Notes: generated from the sequence alone by a model not told the origin. A stretch of 64,000 nucleotides of DNA from Owenia fusiformis (GCA_903813345.2 CAIIXF020000003.1:3562109-3626108); one strand, 5' to 3'. Positions 9,482 to 20,479 are shown, counted from the stretch's first letter. Translations and numbers: made by a program.

Positions 9482-12400
9482 TCATTTACATACAAGTTTG
9501 GCCTGAGAGCTTAGCACAAGGTCATGCTGAGTAAGAAATTTATCACGCTCAACATACCTTTTCATCATGTGTAGCTCTCTACACCTCACAGGGGTAGTTT
9601 TATCAATGCCAATGAAATCATTCAGCACTGAGTCAGATTGTAAGTCAGATATAAGCTCCTTTGGTAGCCCAACTAATGTGAAATTGTTGATTTGTGATTT
9701 CACAATATACTTGGTTTTGCTATTTCTAAGCATAAGGAGTGATTTTATTGTTGGAAACTGTGTGGTCATAGATAGAATAGTGAGCAGATTTTGACTATCA
9801 GATTTTGTTTTTGGTAATGGACCAACACAGTCAATAAGAACCTTACTAAATGGTTCATCGAATGCAGGTATAGGGTGTAAAGGAGCAGTTGGAATTTTCT
9901 GGTTAGGTTTCCCTACCATTTGACATGTATGACAAGACCTACAATACTCTTGGACATCTTGTTTTAATTTGGGCCAATAGAAATGATTGAGTATTTTATG
10001 GTATGTTTTAGTTACTCCTAAATGACCTGCCATGGGAGAATCATGAGCTAGACTCAAGATTTCCTTATGATATGATTTTGGGACAACAATTTGATGTACA
10101 ATTGCCCAATCGTCTTCAGGGGAAGCTTCAGGAGGTCTCCACTTTCGCATTAATATGCCATCCTTTTTGTAGAAACAAACAGGGACCTTGTCAGCTTCAT
10201 CAATAGTAAGACATCTTTTATGAAGATCAATGAGTGATGGATCATGCTCTTGTTCATAAATTAACATGTGTTTAGAATGAGGATCATTTTTCAAAGAATC
10301 ACTATCGAATATAGAGGATGAAACCTCAGAACAAGGAGGAGATGAAACCTCATGAACACTAGCAGAAGAAGATGAAACTTCATCGGGACTAGCAAGAGCG
10401 GGCGAAACCGCATCAAAATAGTGATCCTGCTCAGAAGGTGAATCACCTCTGGCAATAGGCTTTTTCAATGAAGAATTTGCCTCAATAGATGACTGCTTAG
10501 CTCGAACAGAAGGCTGTTTCAATGAAGAATTTGCCTTTAAAATAGGATAAGGATCATCTTTAACAAGTGGTGAGTGACATTCATCATCAAACAAGGAGCT
10601 TAAAAACCCACTATCAAAGTCATCTCCCACAGACGAATCCCCGCTATTAGCTAACCTTTTAGCCATAGCCCTAGTAACAGCACAAGCAGGATATATATCA
10701 GAGTCCTCTTGGACAGAATCCTCAATAGAACAAGGCTGATCAGAAAAAATGGGGTCTAATGATACCTTACCCCCAGCTAAATCATTGCCTAAAAGCAATG
10801 CGACTCCTTCAACAGGAAGTTGTGGCCTAACACCAACAATAACTGGCCCTTTGACCAACTCTGATGTGATATGAATACGATGGAGGGGAACTTTAGTAAA
10901 ACCTAATTCAATGCCTTGCATCAAAATATGGGTACCTGTGAATGACTCCTCAGATAAAGGAAGGACACCTTCTAACAACAAAGTCTGAGATGCACCCGTG
11001 TCTCTAAGAATCTTAACAGGCTTTGAATTGGTATCATCACTTGACAGTGACACAGATCCTTCCGACATGAAAGGCTTATAATCCTCCATAATATCACTAT
11101 GAGTAGATTTCTCAGTATGAGTATATGAATCCCAAACAATGGGCTTTCTTGAAATGGGAACAGTAGCACAACCATTTGAATGAGCAGAACCAGACATCTC
11201 TCTTCTATTCTTAATCCTATAGCATTCAGAAATAAGATGACCAGGCTTTTTACAATAATTACAGGTGACATTTGATTTTGGACCTGAAGAATTTGATTGA
11301 TCAGATTTTGAGCTAAAACTCTGTGATGAATTAGACTGGTCTTTTGCTTTGTTTGATGTATTTGATGATGAGGACTGATTTGATTTAGAGTCATATGAAG
11401 GTTTGTTACCCTGATAACCCCTATAGTTAGGATTGCCCTTGATAAAACTACCCTTATGAGTAAGAGCATAATCATCAGACAGGGTGGCAGCTTGACTTAA
11501 AGTTTCTACCTTGTGTTCATCTAAGTAAGTTCTAATGTGATACTGAACACAGTTTTTAAATTGTTCTATTAGCATAAGCTCTCTGAGCTTTTTAAACTCT
11601 TCAGATACATCTTTAGAGACAAGCCACCTGTCAAAAAGCTGCTCTTGCTCTCGAGCAAACTCAACATGGGTTTGGTCACTCTGTTTGTGGGCATTTCTAA
11701 ATTTTTGTCTGTAAGCTTCTGGCACTAGTTCATAAGCTTTAAGAATTGCATTTTTAACTAGGTCATAATCAGAGCATACTTCTCCAGAGAGAGAGGCAAA
11801 TATTTCACTTGCTTTTCCAATAAATACACTCTGGAGCATAACTGGCCATGCAGATTTAGGCCAGTCTAGGCTCTGAGCGACTTTTTCAAAATGTGTAAAG
11901 TATTTATCAACATTTTTCTCCTGAAATTTAGGTACAAATTTGAAAAATTTTGAAGCGTCAAACCTATTTTCAAAATGTTGATGCATAGTAGCATGTTCAT
12001 CAGATTTGCTTTTAGCTTCTATTTCAAGCCGTTTTAATTCAATTTCTTTTTGAATTTCTTGTTCTCTTATTTCTTTTTCAATTTGCATTTCTTGTTCTCT
12101 TAATCTTATTTCTTTTTCACTCTCTCTTTTTTCTTTTTCATTTTGAATTTCTAATTCTTTTTCTCTCAATTCTCTGATTTCTCTTTCTTTTTGAATTTCT
12201 AATTCTTTTTCTCTCATTTCTCTTTCATTTTGCAATTCTTTCTCTCTTATTTCAAGCTCTTTAAGCTTAATAGGATCAACAGGGTCAACATGTTGGGCTG
12301 GCTGCTCAGGCAGAAGTGTTTCTGCGACCAAATATTGAAGAACAAAATTTTTAATTGTATCCTTTTTGTATGAGCTTTTGACTGACAGGCCAACATGTTT

Positions 12401-12487
12401 TGCAATTGCCAGAAGTTCAGTTTTCTTTAAATCATCAAATTCCTCCAAAGAGGGCGCTTCTAAAAATGTCTCAACCTCAAAACTCAT
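9482..12487 (-). CDS. Gag-protease-truncated integrase polyprotein of the Gmr1-like element, 1001 aa
   Basis: Residues 1-55 form a small helical N-terminal domain (LKKTELLAIAKHVGL). Residues 70-165 are a Glu/Lys/Arg-rich coiled coil. Residues about 170-340 are a capsid-like Gag domain (KFVPKFQEKNVDKYFTHFEK onward). A CCHC zinc knuckle, CNYCKKPGHLISEC, lies near 405. A retropepsin motif DTGA lies near 494, followed by a VALLLGNDLAGG segment and a Ser-rich linker. The integrase zinc domain (H...H...CRSCHTC) spans about 810-852, and the catalytic core begins with the first Asp in LIDCVGPLP (about 885) and the second in ISDLQSD (about 947). The frame then leaves the family pattern: the third acidic residue, RT and RNase H are missing. 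Particle assembly and processing could be intact, but integration and reverse transcription could not. Confidence 0.88.
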   Translation of the reverse strand: MSFEVETFLEAPSLEEFDDLKKTELLAIAKHVGLSVKSSYKKDTIKNFVLQYLVAETLLPEQPAQHVDPVDPIKLKELEIREKELQNEREMREKELEIQKEREIRELREKELEIQNEKEKRESEKEIRLREQEMQIEKEIREQEIQKEIELKRLEIEAKSKSDEHATMHQHFENRFDASKFFKFVPKFQEKNVDKYFTHFEKVAQSLDWPKSAWPVMLQSVFIGKASEIFASLSGEVCSDYDLVKNAILKAYELVPEAYRQKFRNAHKQSDQTHVEFAREQEQLFDRWLVSKDVSEEFKKLRELMLIEQFKNCVQYHIRTYLDEHKVETLSQAATLSDDYALTHKGSFIKGNPNYRGYQGNKPSYDSKSNQSSSSNTSNKAKDQSNSSQSFSSKSDQSNSSGPKSNVTCNYCKKPGHLISECYRIKNRREMSGSAHSNGCATVPISRKPIVWDSYTHTEKSTHSDIMEDYKPFMSEGSVSLSSDDTNSKPVKILRDTGASQTLLLEGVLPLSEESFTGTHILMQGIELGFTKVPLHRIHITSELVKGPVIVGVRPQLPVEGVALLLGNDLAGGKVSLDPIFSDQPCSIEDSVQEDSDIYPACAVTRAMAKRLANSGDSSVGDDFDSGFLSSLFDDECHSPLVKDDPYPILKANSSLKQPSVRAKQSSIEANSSLKKPIARGDSPSEQDHYFDAVSPALASPDEVSSSSASVHEVSSPPCSEVSSSIFDSDSLKNDPHSKHMLIYEQEHDPSLIDLHKRCLTIDEADKVPVCFYKKDGILMRKWRPPEASPEDDWAIVHQIVVPKSYHKEILSLAHDSPMAGHLGVTKTYHKILNHFYWPKLKQDVQEYCRSCHTCQMVGKPNQKIPTAPLHPIPAFDEPFSKVLIDCVGPLPKTKSDSQNLLTILSMTTQFPTIKSLLMLRNSKTKYIVKSQINNFTLVGLPKELISDLQSDSVLNDFIGIDKTTPVRCRELHMMKRYVERDKFLTQHDLVLSSQAKLVCK

Positions 12488-12577
12488 TTTTCAATTAATT
12501 GCTGTCTTCACAGTTAAAATTTACAAGTTTTAGATATTGAATTTTGAAATATTTGAATTTTAGCTTGTTGTAGTTGG

Positions 12578-12595
12578 ATCCCGGACGAGCCCCCA
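12578..12595 (-). other. Primer-binding site, tRNA-Pro type
   Basis: On the minus strand TGGGGGCTCGTCCGGGAT starts five bases after the 5' LTR. It equals the 18-base tRNA-Pro primer site known from gammaretroviruses, so minus-strand DNA synthesis would start from tRNA-Pro. Confidence 0.9.
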
Positions 12596-12600
12596 ATTTC

Positions 12601-13518
12601 TGTTACGTACGAAAATAACAGAAGGTAAAAACAGCAATTAAAATATGATAACAATATATTTATATTTTGAAAACTAAATAATATAACAATAATATAAAGG
12701 AGATTTAATACTTATGTGATGTCCAATCAATGATACAGCTTATTTCTTGATGTCGATAAATGTCGTTGACGATCCTTGAGAATGTTCCGGATCACGAAAT
12801 GTTTCAATAATCGTTAATAGTTCTTCAATGTTTGTAATAATCCAATAATGTTTGTTGTAATCCTATAATGTTCGTATCCAATAATGTTTGATGATAATCC
12901 ACAAATGTTTGATGATAATCCACAAGTGTTTATGATAATCCACGAATATATATATGATATTCCGTCTATAATGTATGTTGTAATATATGTCCATATAAAG
13001 TCCTCAGGTTGTATGTTTGTAGTGTTATAAATGTTCCCACAGTAGGTGTCTATAATATTCCGCTAAGAAGATGTCCTTTTGATAAACTTTGAAATTCTGC
13101 TTTATTTAGTTCCTTTGAGATGTCCAGTTGATGACTTATAATTATCTGCTACAGAGTAGATGTCCAGTTATGATGACTTAATTTATCTGCTAATGAGAGT
13201 CACTGTGCTGTTCTTTTTATAATGTGAAAGAATGATCCAGAAACGAATCTTCTGGAACTACATCTTGATTGGACATCTTTAGTGACATGATTAAATCTGA
13301 TTAAATGTTTACTAGTTTCCGAATATTCTAGAAGGTCAAGAGTTAATGAGTCATTCAGTTCAGTTTTGTTTACAAGATACAGTGTATAATGTCATTGTGA
13401 CCTTGACCTAAGATCTCTAATGAAGAATAGCTCAACATATACAGCAAGCATAGATTACAAATTAAACAATAGGTGAATATAGTAGAATATAATATACATG
13501 TAGCTCACTACTGTAACA
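12601..13518 (-). repeat. 5' LTR of the Gmr1-like element (918 bp)
   Basis: In the sense direction it runs from 13518 down to 12601, with TGTTAC...GTAACA ends. Short tandem units (GATAATCCACAAATGTTT type, about 20 bp) occur at 12840-12955 and two related 40-bp units at 13117-13195. Confidence 0.92.
13101..13409 (-). promoter_or_regulatory. LTR promoter and polyadenylation signals
   Basis: On the minus strand the U3 part holds AGGTCAAGGTCA (13409-13398), a nuclear-receptor type site, then a TATA box TATAAAAAG (13221-13213), which predicts a start near 13185. AATAAA follows at 13106-13101. This places R at roughly 13185-13085, with a long U5 after it. Two related units with ACTGGACATCT lie between TATA and AATAAA. 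Confidence 0.55.
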
Positions 13519-13665
13519 ATTGTTTATCTAAGTGTTTAGATGCATTGTCCCTTGACGCTTTCATGAAATAAATGAACTTTGTGATGGACTACAATTGTAT
13601 ATTTTTACAGGAACAGTTATTTTTATCACCAAAGTAGAGCACTTTTTACATTAATTTAATTTTAG

Positions 13666-15020
13666 GTCTCTCTTATTAGTTGCATTGCAGAAGTCTTATA
13701 TTATTCTCTCCGTGTGCCGAATGTACTTATACCCGAAGCCAAGGGGTGGGGTGGTTCAAGGAGTGCGAGTGAACAGAATTCGAATTAAATACAAAATAAA
13801 TACGTAACATATAAAAAATATAAGTACATAATGTCTAGCCAAGTCTTCTTGCATTTTCTGAACTTTAAATGCGCCTTTTGACGTGTAGTAACAAAATACT
13901 AAATAAATATTGATGATACTCCAGCTTGTTTTCATATAAATTTGGCAATAAAACATGTATAAAGAGATAGCAAATTGTGCACAACCCAAATCCCTTCCCC
14001 GATCGGGTCGCGTTTACTATGTTTGTTAAAATGTATAAAAGTAATTGTAATAAAGACAATAATGGCCCCCCCCCCCCCTATTGCAACCATCTTCGTTCAC
14101 TCGGCTCCCATCGATGAACGCAGTTTAGACCGAGCTTGCGAAGATGTATTGCAACATTTTGTCAATTAATGGCATTGGCCCGGTGTATCAACACACATTT
14201 GATTGAAATAATTCAAACCAAAGTTCCAAATGAATAAAGAACGTGAAGGTTCTGTTTGACATTCGAACAAAAATTTATCCAGTCAAAAATAGATTTCTAA
14301 TATTTGACCTTGATTAGATGTATTTATTGATCCTTGTTTTTAAAACTACAGATGGTTCACTCAATTCCGAAGTAAACAAAAAATAATCCTTTACACGTTT
14401 ACTTGGTTCTCATGATACTGCCTATAACCTATAATACTCATGTATCAAAACAAATATTAATTAATCCGTCTGTCTGATTGTTCCCTGACTCAAACTAAGC
14501 GAACTCCGATTTCAGTTCTAAATATTTCACTTGAAACGATTTAGCCAACATGATACAATATGACATTTGATTAATTATACGTGTATAAAGCCATGTTATA
14601 AAACCCATAAATGCTCACAATATAAATATAGTTTTATTGATGGCCAATAATAGATATCAGGGGCGTAGCCAGCTTTCAGTCAGGGGGGGGGGGGTGCGAT
14701 CGCCAAAAAGATTTCGGTTTTCAGTCGGGGGGGGGGGGTGCGATTGTGACATAATCGGGGGTGCGATTGTGACATAAACCAGCCAAAAATGATTTTTATA
14801 TTGAATTTTACAAAAATAGATGCAACTTCATTCCAAATTGAGCTAGAAGCTTAAAATAAAAAGCATTTTAAAGTTCTTTCTCTCCTCTTTCTCAGGGTCT
14901 TATTCTTATTCGCAACACCCCCCCCTGGCTAAGCCTATGGATATTTAGACAAGTTTCAAATAAATAACCCAGCAACCAACCGCGCAAGCAACCAAGCAAG
15001 CACACGACCATTAAAGCAAG
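13666..15020. other. 1.35-kb segment present in copy 1 only
   Basis: Copy 2 passes directly from TTAATTTTAGGT to CAGGAAACTAAGC where this copy has 1.35 kb. The segment holds a hairpin at about 14080-14156 (TTGCAACCATCTTCG and complement), poly-C and poly-G runs (14068, 14684, 14728) and a GGGGCGTAGCCAGC repeat that recurs at 18090. Clean duplications at its borders are not visible, so deletion in copy 2 is as likely as insertion here. Confidence 0.5.
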
Positions 15021-18000
15021 CAGGAAACTAAGCAAGTAAAAAAACATGCAACTTACAAATAATTAACATAATTCAATAAGATTAAAATTAAACCTTGCGC
15101 ACATTTTCTCTACGGGGGTCGTACGGCGGCCGGAGCTTCAAAAAACTAGATACACGTTGAAAATATAGTATATCGTTCTGTGACATTCAGGGGAATTTCC
15201 TTTTGAAAGTGTAGAAACATAACATAAGGTCCTGCTCTCAGTACCAATGTGCGAAATGTAGCTCTGTGCTTAATTTTGGTTATGTTTAAGATGAAACTTT
15301 TCAGATTTGCTTCACTTAATGCATATCCCCAGGATTTCACAATACAATACACATGTATGAATTACAATTGGAGACAATACTTGTCCAATCAATCAGTGAT
15401 ATCAATTTAATTGTTTTCATAACTGGGAATGTTTAACTTGATTACAGGAGATCGGCTAGGAATTGTTTTTCAGGCTGAGATTCGAAGAGGCACTTTTAAT
15501 TAATGCCTCCTGGCGACTTAAGAATTGAGTAATATAGAGCTATCATATTGATTGCATTTATCAATCACAGAAATGAAACACATTGGAGCATACATGTAGT
15601 TAAATAATTGGGGATGGGAGGGGGTAGTGAACACACGGGATACTGAATTCTTCCTCTTAAACATAAACTTAAACGCCAGTGCTTGAATGAAGGCTTCCCC
15701 GGGACTTCCCTTTAACAGATTTAGGGAGTTTTACTACTAGTTTCACTGAAACTGAAGTTTTTCAATTGACTTTGTTTATATAACATCATATAGTTTTAAC
15801 ATATTTTCCATCGATATACGGTAGCTAAGAAATAAACATGTGGCTGTTTCCAGGGGCTGTTTGGCATTTTGAAGACAATCCTTTTGTTTCTTGTCACTTT
15901 TTAATGTGTTAATATTCAGCATTGAGCGTTAACGTTCGGCGGTTGGGATTTGGCGTTTGTTTAAAATCGCAGGTGGTTCATTGCATCACTAGAAATATGT
16001 CGAGTCGGGGTTTGATTTTGCAAGAATAAGGGTATCATTTTCAGCAGAGATTATTATTTAAGACTTCATTATTTTTCTAATCCTCATTACATGAACTTTA
16101 GATTAAACAAATGATCAAAGGATGGCTTTTTGCACCACTGTTGAATCGGGGAATGATTGTGCAGCAAATCTTGAGCATTCACCAACAAATGCGTGATTAC
16201 CATTTTGTTTTACATGTAAATCATACTACTGTAGTTATTCAAGACCCTGTATGATCCACTTTGACAACTGCCAGGAGGGCTTGTAACTCGATTTAATCAT
16301 ACAGGGTATTTATTGAGAGGGGTTCCGGGGGATATTGGTTATTTAAAAAGGGCAATGTGTTAAGTTTGAAGAAAAGTTAAAGGTCTATTCAATAAAAAAG
16401 AGATTATAACACATCAATTACACAATCACGCCAATTCGTGTGATTTAGCTGGGAATGCCTTTTGTGAATATGTATATTGTGTGACGGAAAAAAGATCGTC
16501 TGCTTCTAACAGTTAATTTACAGTAGCAATGCTTTTCTAGATACTTAACTGCAGGTGATCAAAGATGTCAAATCATGGGAACCAAAAGTATAATCTCATG
16601 AAAGTTTAAACGCTTTAAATTACAATATCCAAATGCTTTTGTTTTAAACTATTGATTCGTGCTATTGTGCTAAAATTTCACTATGTTGCCATTTGAAATA
16701 TCTTCCAAATTTCCATATTTTCAAATAAGTCAGACGATGACTAAAGGAAAATAACTAGAATCAAACCCCCAAACTGGCCCCTGGCATTCTTAATGACTTG
16801 ATTTCAAATATTAATATACAAGAAACAAACTGGTGACATAAATAAGATCGGGTACGGGAGATGAGGGGTGAGTAAATGGGACATTGTATGCCCCCTCTGT
16901 AACAGACCTTCAATACAAACTTGTTTCAAATCCCGGGTTTCCAATCACACTTATAGTTTTGAAATGTACAATTTAAGCAGTTTATTCTAACCAAACCTGT
17001 AATCCTTTAGTTTCTTCAGGAATTTGCAAAAGAAAATATTTGAATTTTTTATTATGCTCAGCATTATTTTGCAACCAAGATTTATTCATTCATATTTGTA
17101 TTTAGAAAATAGTATTTCAATCAGACAGACGTTCTAATGAGTTAGGAAAATACATTTGTCCATTTCCTCTCAGGAAGTTTTTAAAAGTAATCGAGTCGAT
17201 TTGTTTATTTTAGTGTTTAGCATTATTTTCATAACTTGACGCTTTCATGAATAGAATGACTTTGAAATGAGATTTTTTTATAATTTTAGCTTTTACACGG
17301 ACATAATTATTGTATATTTCTACATGGACGTCGCCTCCCCCCCCCCCAAAATTACAGATATACAACTTTGGGTCGGAATGCTTTATTTTGCGCAGAGAGA
17401 CAGGCCTGATGGTGCATCGGAGATGGTAACAATGTGGTTTATACAATCATTTAAACACTGCAATGTTTGTAGAATGAAAATATTAAGTCATGCATTGGTC
17501 AATATTGAATTTTAACTGGCGGGGATTAAACAAAATGCCAGATCGTTGATTGTCTTACTGGCTTGCTTGAAGATAATGCACAAATCTAATAGCATGGATT
17601 TCTTCTTAATCAGATGGATAAGCTTATTGGTTTCTCTAATTAAAAGGCGACAGGATTTGCAAATTCGCAATCAGACTGGCTTATTTTAATCCGGTTTATT
17701 TGGTGTTTGATTTCGACTCTAACTGAAATAATTTATCACAAATAATGAATAAGCAAACAGAGACCGGTTCAAAAATGAGAGTAGAGGCAAAAATAACTCT
17801 ATTCACAAACTGTAATTAAAACACGGGAGCAATTCTAGACTGTTGGATAATCTTTTCTGTAATCAAGGTGATGTTGGTACACGTCCGCAGTTAAAAAACA
17901 AAGACTATATAGCAATTAATCCTTTTGTTATCATTAAATGTTAGATTCTTATTATTTTTGTTGGACAATGTTAAGACTTCTGTCTCTGATTGTTATGCAG

Positions 18001-19257
18001 GCATGTGTATGAAAAAGAGAGTTTCGTCTTATATAGTTTATAACTAGACTCTGTACGCAGGATAATAGTGCCCCTATTATCCATGTTCAGGGGCATAGCC
18101 AACTTCCAGTCAGGGGGGAGTACGATCGCCAAGAAAAACAATCTCGGTTTTCAGTCGGGAGAGGGGTGCAATCTTGGCAAAAGCAGGCCAAAAGATGCAA
18201 CTTCCTTCAAAATTGAGCTACAAGCTTCTTTCTCTTCTTCTATTTCATGGTTCTATTTTATTGGTTATGCATCGCATTTTATATTATTGATATCTTTCCC
18301 CGGACAATATGTTATCTCATGGTCCGTTAACATCATCAACAATGTGATTTACAACAAGAGATTAACCAACATTTCTTAATTAAAAAGTTGATATTTCTTG
18401 ACTTTTTAAAGCAAAAACACTATGACACAATAGCATCAAGGCAAAATCAAAACATGGTGTGGAAATAAAAGGCACACAAAATGGCCATTACAAGGACATT
18501 TTTGTCCATAAAAGTATCAACTTTATTACATTGCAAGCAAATACAAAGTATAGGATAAATAAATATAACATCTTCCTAGATATTGCAATACAGTTCAGTA
18601 AGTCAACAAATCTAACTGTTAAATAAACAAACTTATACCATGTCTGCAATTGTTCGTCTGCAGGTCAGAACTTGGTATCCGCTTCGGATAATCAATTTCT
18701 GAGAATACTGATGTCTTGAATAGATCATAAAGACGATGTTGTCTTAAATAAGAAGATTTAATCTACAAACTCAATAAATATTGTAAACCCGGGATCATAA
18801 ACAACAACACGGTACCTTGTTGTTCTCTGTTAAATCATGAAACCAGTTTCCCTTAATTTTTTTACTAAGAGACTTATACATGCATACTTTATTTATCAAA
18901 TTATTTTTCTTTAAATATTAAATGTAGTCTAAGTTTATTTTAATGATTAGTCTTCATCTAGATTTATTAATCATCACGATATTTGTATATACTATTTATG
19001 TAATAGACCTATCATATCACGCCTGTAAGTACAAAGTCAACTACATATTAATGCAATAGAATAAGACTCGATAATTAAAAAAATAAACCTCAGTATTCGA
19101 GCCTAAAAACCACAGATAAGTGTATCAATACCAAAGGGTAAGCTCAAATAACCTTCCAGATAAGTGTATCAATAATCAAGGATTGCGACTACTAAGCACC
19201 GAGTAAGATGGGTGTAACATTGGTATCGCAAGTTATTCAACACGATTTTGTCTTGTG
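15021..19257. other. Right part of copy 1, non-coding
   Basis: It aligns throughout, inverted, to 48290-52950 at a few per cent divergence. It lacks about 0.4 kb found in copy 2 at 51770-52190. A 103-codon frame at 18068-18379 is matched in copy 2 (49167-49478) but resembles no known protein and overlaps a GGGGCATAGCC repeat. A GACCCTGTATGATCCA / TCATACAGGGT inverted pair lies at 16245-16308. Confidence 0.6.
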
Positions 19258-19272
19258 TTTATTGTAAAGAAT

Positions 19273-19355
19273 CCCTCGTTCTAGCAGCGTTTTGGTCCCC
19301 AGCTGTTAGAAAGCCTTTTTACAGCTGGGGACCAAAATGCCGCTGGAAGTAGGGA
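19273..19355. repeat. 83-bp hairpin
   Basis: GTTTTGGTCCCCAGCTGT on the left and ACAGCTGGGGACCAAAATGC on the right fold over a 14-base loop, with weaker pairing outside. It lies 15 bp beyond the end of copy 1 of the large transposon. Confidence 0.65.
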
Positions 19356-20373
19356 CTCTGTTTAAGAGAATAATGTACCATTAGAAATGGATTTTTGTTA
19401 TGCTTTGAATTGAACAGGTTTGAAGAAAAGCGATGCAGTATGAGACTCGTAATCCCTGATTTTCAAACATCCGGTAGGTCAAACATTCAAATTAACGGTC
19501 GAAGTTAGGACCGCGTGTAACTACTATTTCATGACCAATTCATTTTAATATGAATATTACCCGTCTCACCAATACTCCATGCATATTTGAGTGAGTTTGA
19601 CATAAATTAGTATGTTAATCCATCAGCCGTCCGTTGAATTCGAAAATGGCGCAAATAGGAAGAAACTTGAATATCAGTTGTAAGCATCGTCTTACGACAC
19701 ATCAATAGTGTTTGGGGCTGGCTTAAAACATGCAGCCTCTCTGTGGCAAATATCTGTCGACAAGAAACAATTTTGGCCCCCGTTCCTTGTCCGCAGGTTT
19801 TACCGTATTTGTATACGGACGTTTTGAAACATAATTAATTCAATATATATTTAAACATGAAGTTTAAATTCAATTACAATTTAAAATCGTCGAAGAATAA
19901 AATAATGGAACGACTGGTACAAGTACATGTATTGCAATGGGGCGATAGCCAGTTGAATACGATTTCTGAAGAGAGACATTTTCGAATCAATCAAATCGGC
20001 TATATTCCCTGATGTGATCCGCCGGGAAGATAAAATTCTTGGGGCTCATATTAAGTGACTTTTGTTTGTTTTAGCATTTGGAGAATGTTTTGTAAAATTG
20101 GCAAAATGTCGTGATCATTTGAAAAAGACAAATGGAAATTGATAGAACAAAAGTCAGAACATTGAAAAAGGTTCAATTGTGCAAAATGTAATTTAAATTC
20201 TATACTGGGTGACTGAGTTATAAAGATTTGTTTGGGTAACATTTTTTGTTTGGCTCACTCTGTACTAGTATTGGTCACTGGTCTACAATGCATTTGTCTA
20301 AATATATTTATTGATATTCTAACCATGGACATCCATACATACGGCATGATAATTGAAAATTGTAAAATTTCAG

Positions 20374-20479
20374 ATTGTTGCCAACTCCTGGGGAAAACAA
20401 TGGGGAGAACAGGGATATTTCCGAATCCAGAAAGGCGTGAACGAATGTGAAATTGAGTCATACGTGGTTGGTGTTACGG
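20374..20479 (+). CDS. TINAGL1-like: TINAG-like protein: exon with the active-site asparagine
   Basis: After a TAAAATTTCAG acceptor the phase-0 frame reads IVANSWGKQWGEQGYFRIQK and then GVNECEIESYVVGVTG, and leaves in phase 1 at a GTGAG donor (20480). NSWG carries the Asn that orients the active-site His in C1A folds. The GVNEC-IES ending is typical of TINAG-like proteins, where cathepsin B has a different ending. About 10-20 residues and the stop should follow in another exon, which was not found. The run-on frame at 20232-20450 crosses the acceptor in another frame and is not coding. Confidence 0.87.

Larger units (their letters stand above)
7944..13518 (-). mobile_element. Gmr1-like Ty3/gypsy LTR retrotransposon, RT-deleted, very young
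   Basis: The element has two 918-bp LTRs with TG...CA ends, a 4-bp duplication, a tRNA-Pro primer site and a polypurine tract, and lies on the minus strand. The single long frame holds gag, protease and the first two thirds of integrase in the order PR-IN. That is the order of the Gmr1 clade (IN before RT), not of typical gypsy elements (RT before IN). The internal region is only 3739 bp; RT, RNase H and the end of integrase are absent. The LTRs differ at only two visible positions, so insertion was recent and replication must have relied on proteins from an intact relative. Confidence 0.9.
6485..19257. mobile_element. Large non-coding transposon, copy 1 (CACAA...TTGTG ends, 3-bp TSD), with nested LTR element
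   Basis: The ends are CACAACGGGAAACACTATTT and ...GATTTTGTCTTGTG, flanked by TTT (6482-6484 and 19258-19260). The sequence matches copy 2 (48290-55748) in inverse orientation, starting and stopping at exactly the same bases. Within it are the Gmr1-like element 7944-13518 and about 1.35 kb (13666-15020) missing from copy 2; without these it is near 5.85 kb. CTAAGCAC motifs recur near both ends. CAC ends with a 3-bp duplication fit the CACTA/EnSpm (CMC) superfamily, but there is no transposase, so it would be non-autonomous. It lies in the TINAGL intron. Confidence 0.75.
3793..20373 (+). other. 16.6-kb TINAGL intron filled with mobile DNA
   Basis: Phase-0 donor GTAAGG at 3793 and acceptor AAAATTTCAG at 20373 bound this intron. 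Inside are a repeat shared with 57.9-59.7 kb, a mariner-type relic, two compound hairpins, and the 12.8-kb CACAA-ended element with a nested LTR retrotransposon in antisense. Between 19356 and 20373 only unremarkable AT-rich sequence is seen, and nothing in the intron looks like a further exon of the protease. Confidence 0.75.

Noticed and set aside
10972-11475. 167-codon minus-strand frame inside the LTR element
   Set aside because: It is an alternative frame of the gag-protease region, rich in Leu/Ile, with no own motifs.
18068-18379. 103-codon frame conserved in both copies of the large transposon (also 49167-49478)
   Set aside because: The copies are only a few per cent diverged, so conservation is expected. 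The frame overlaps a GGGGCATAGCC repeat and shows no family signature.
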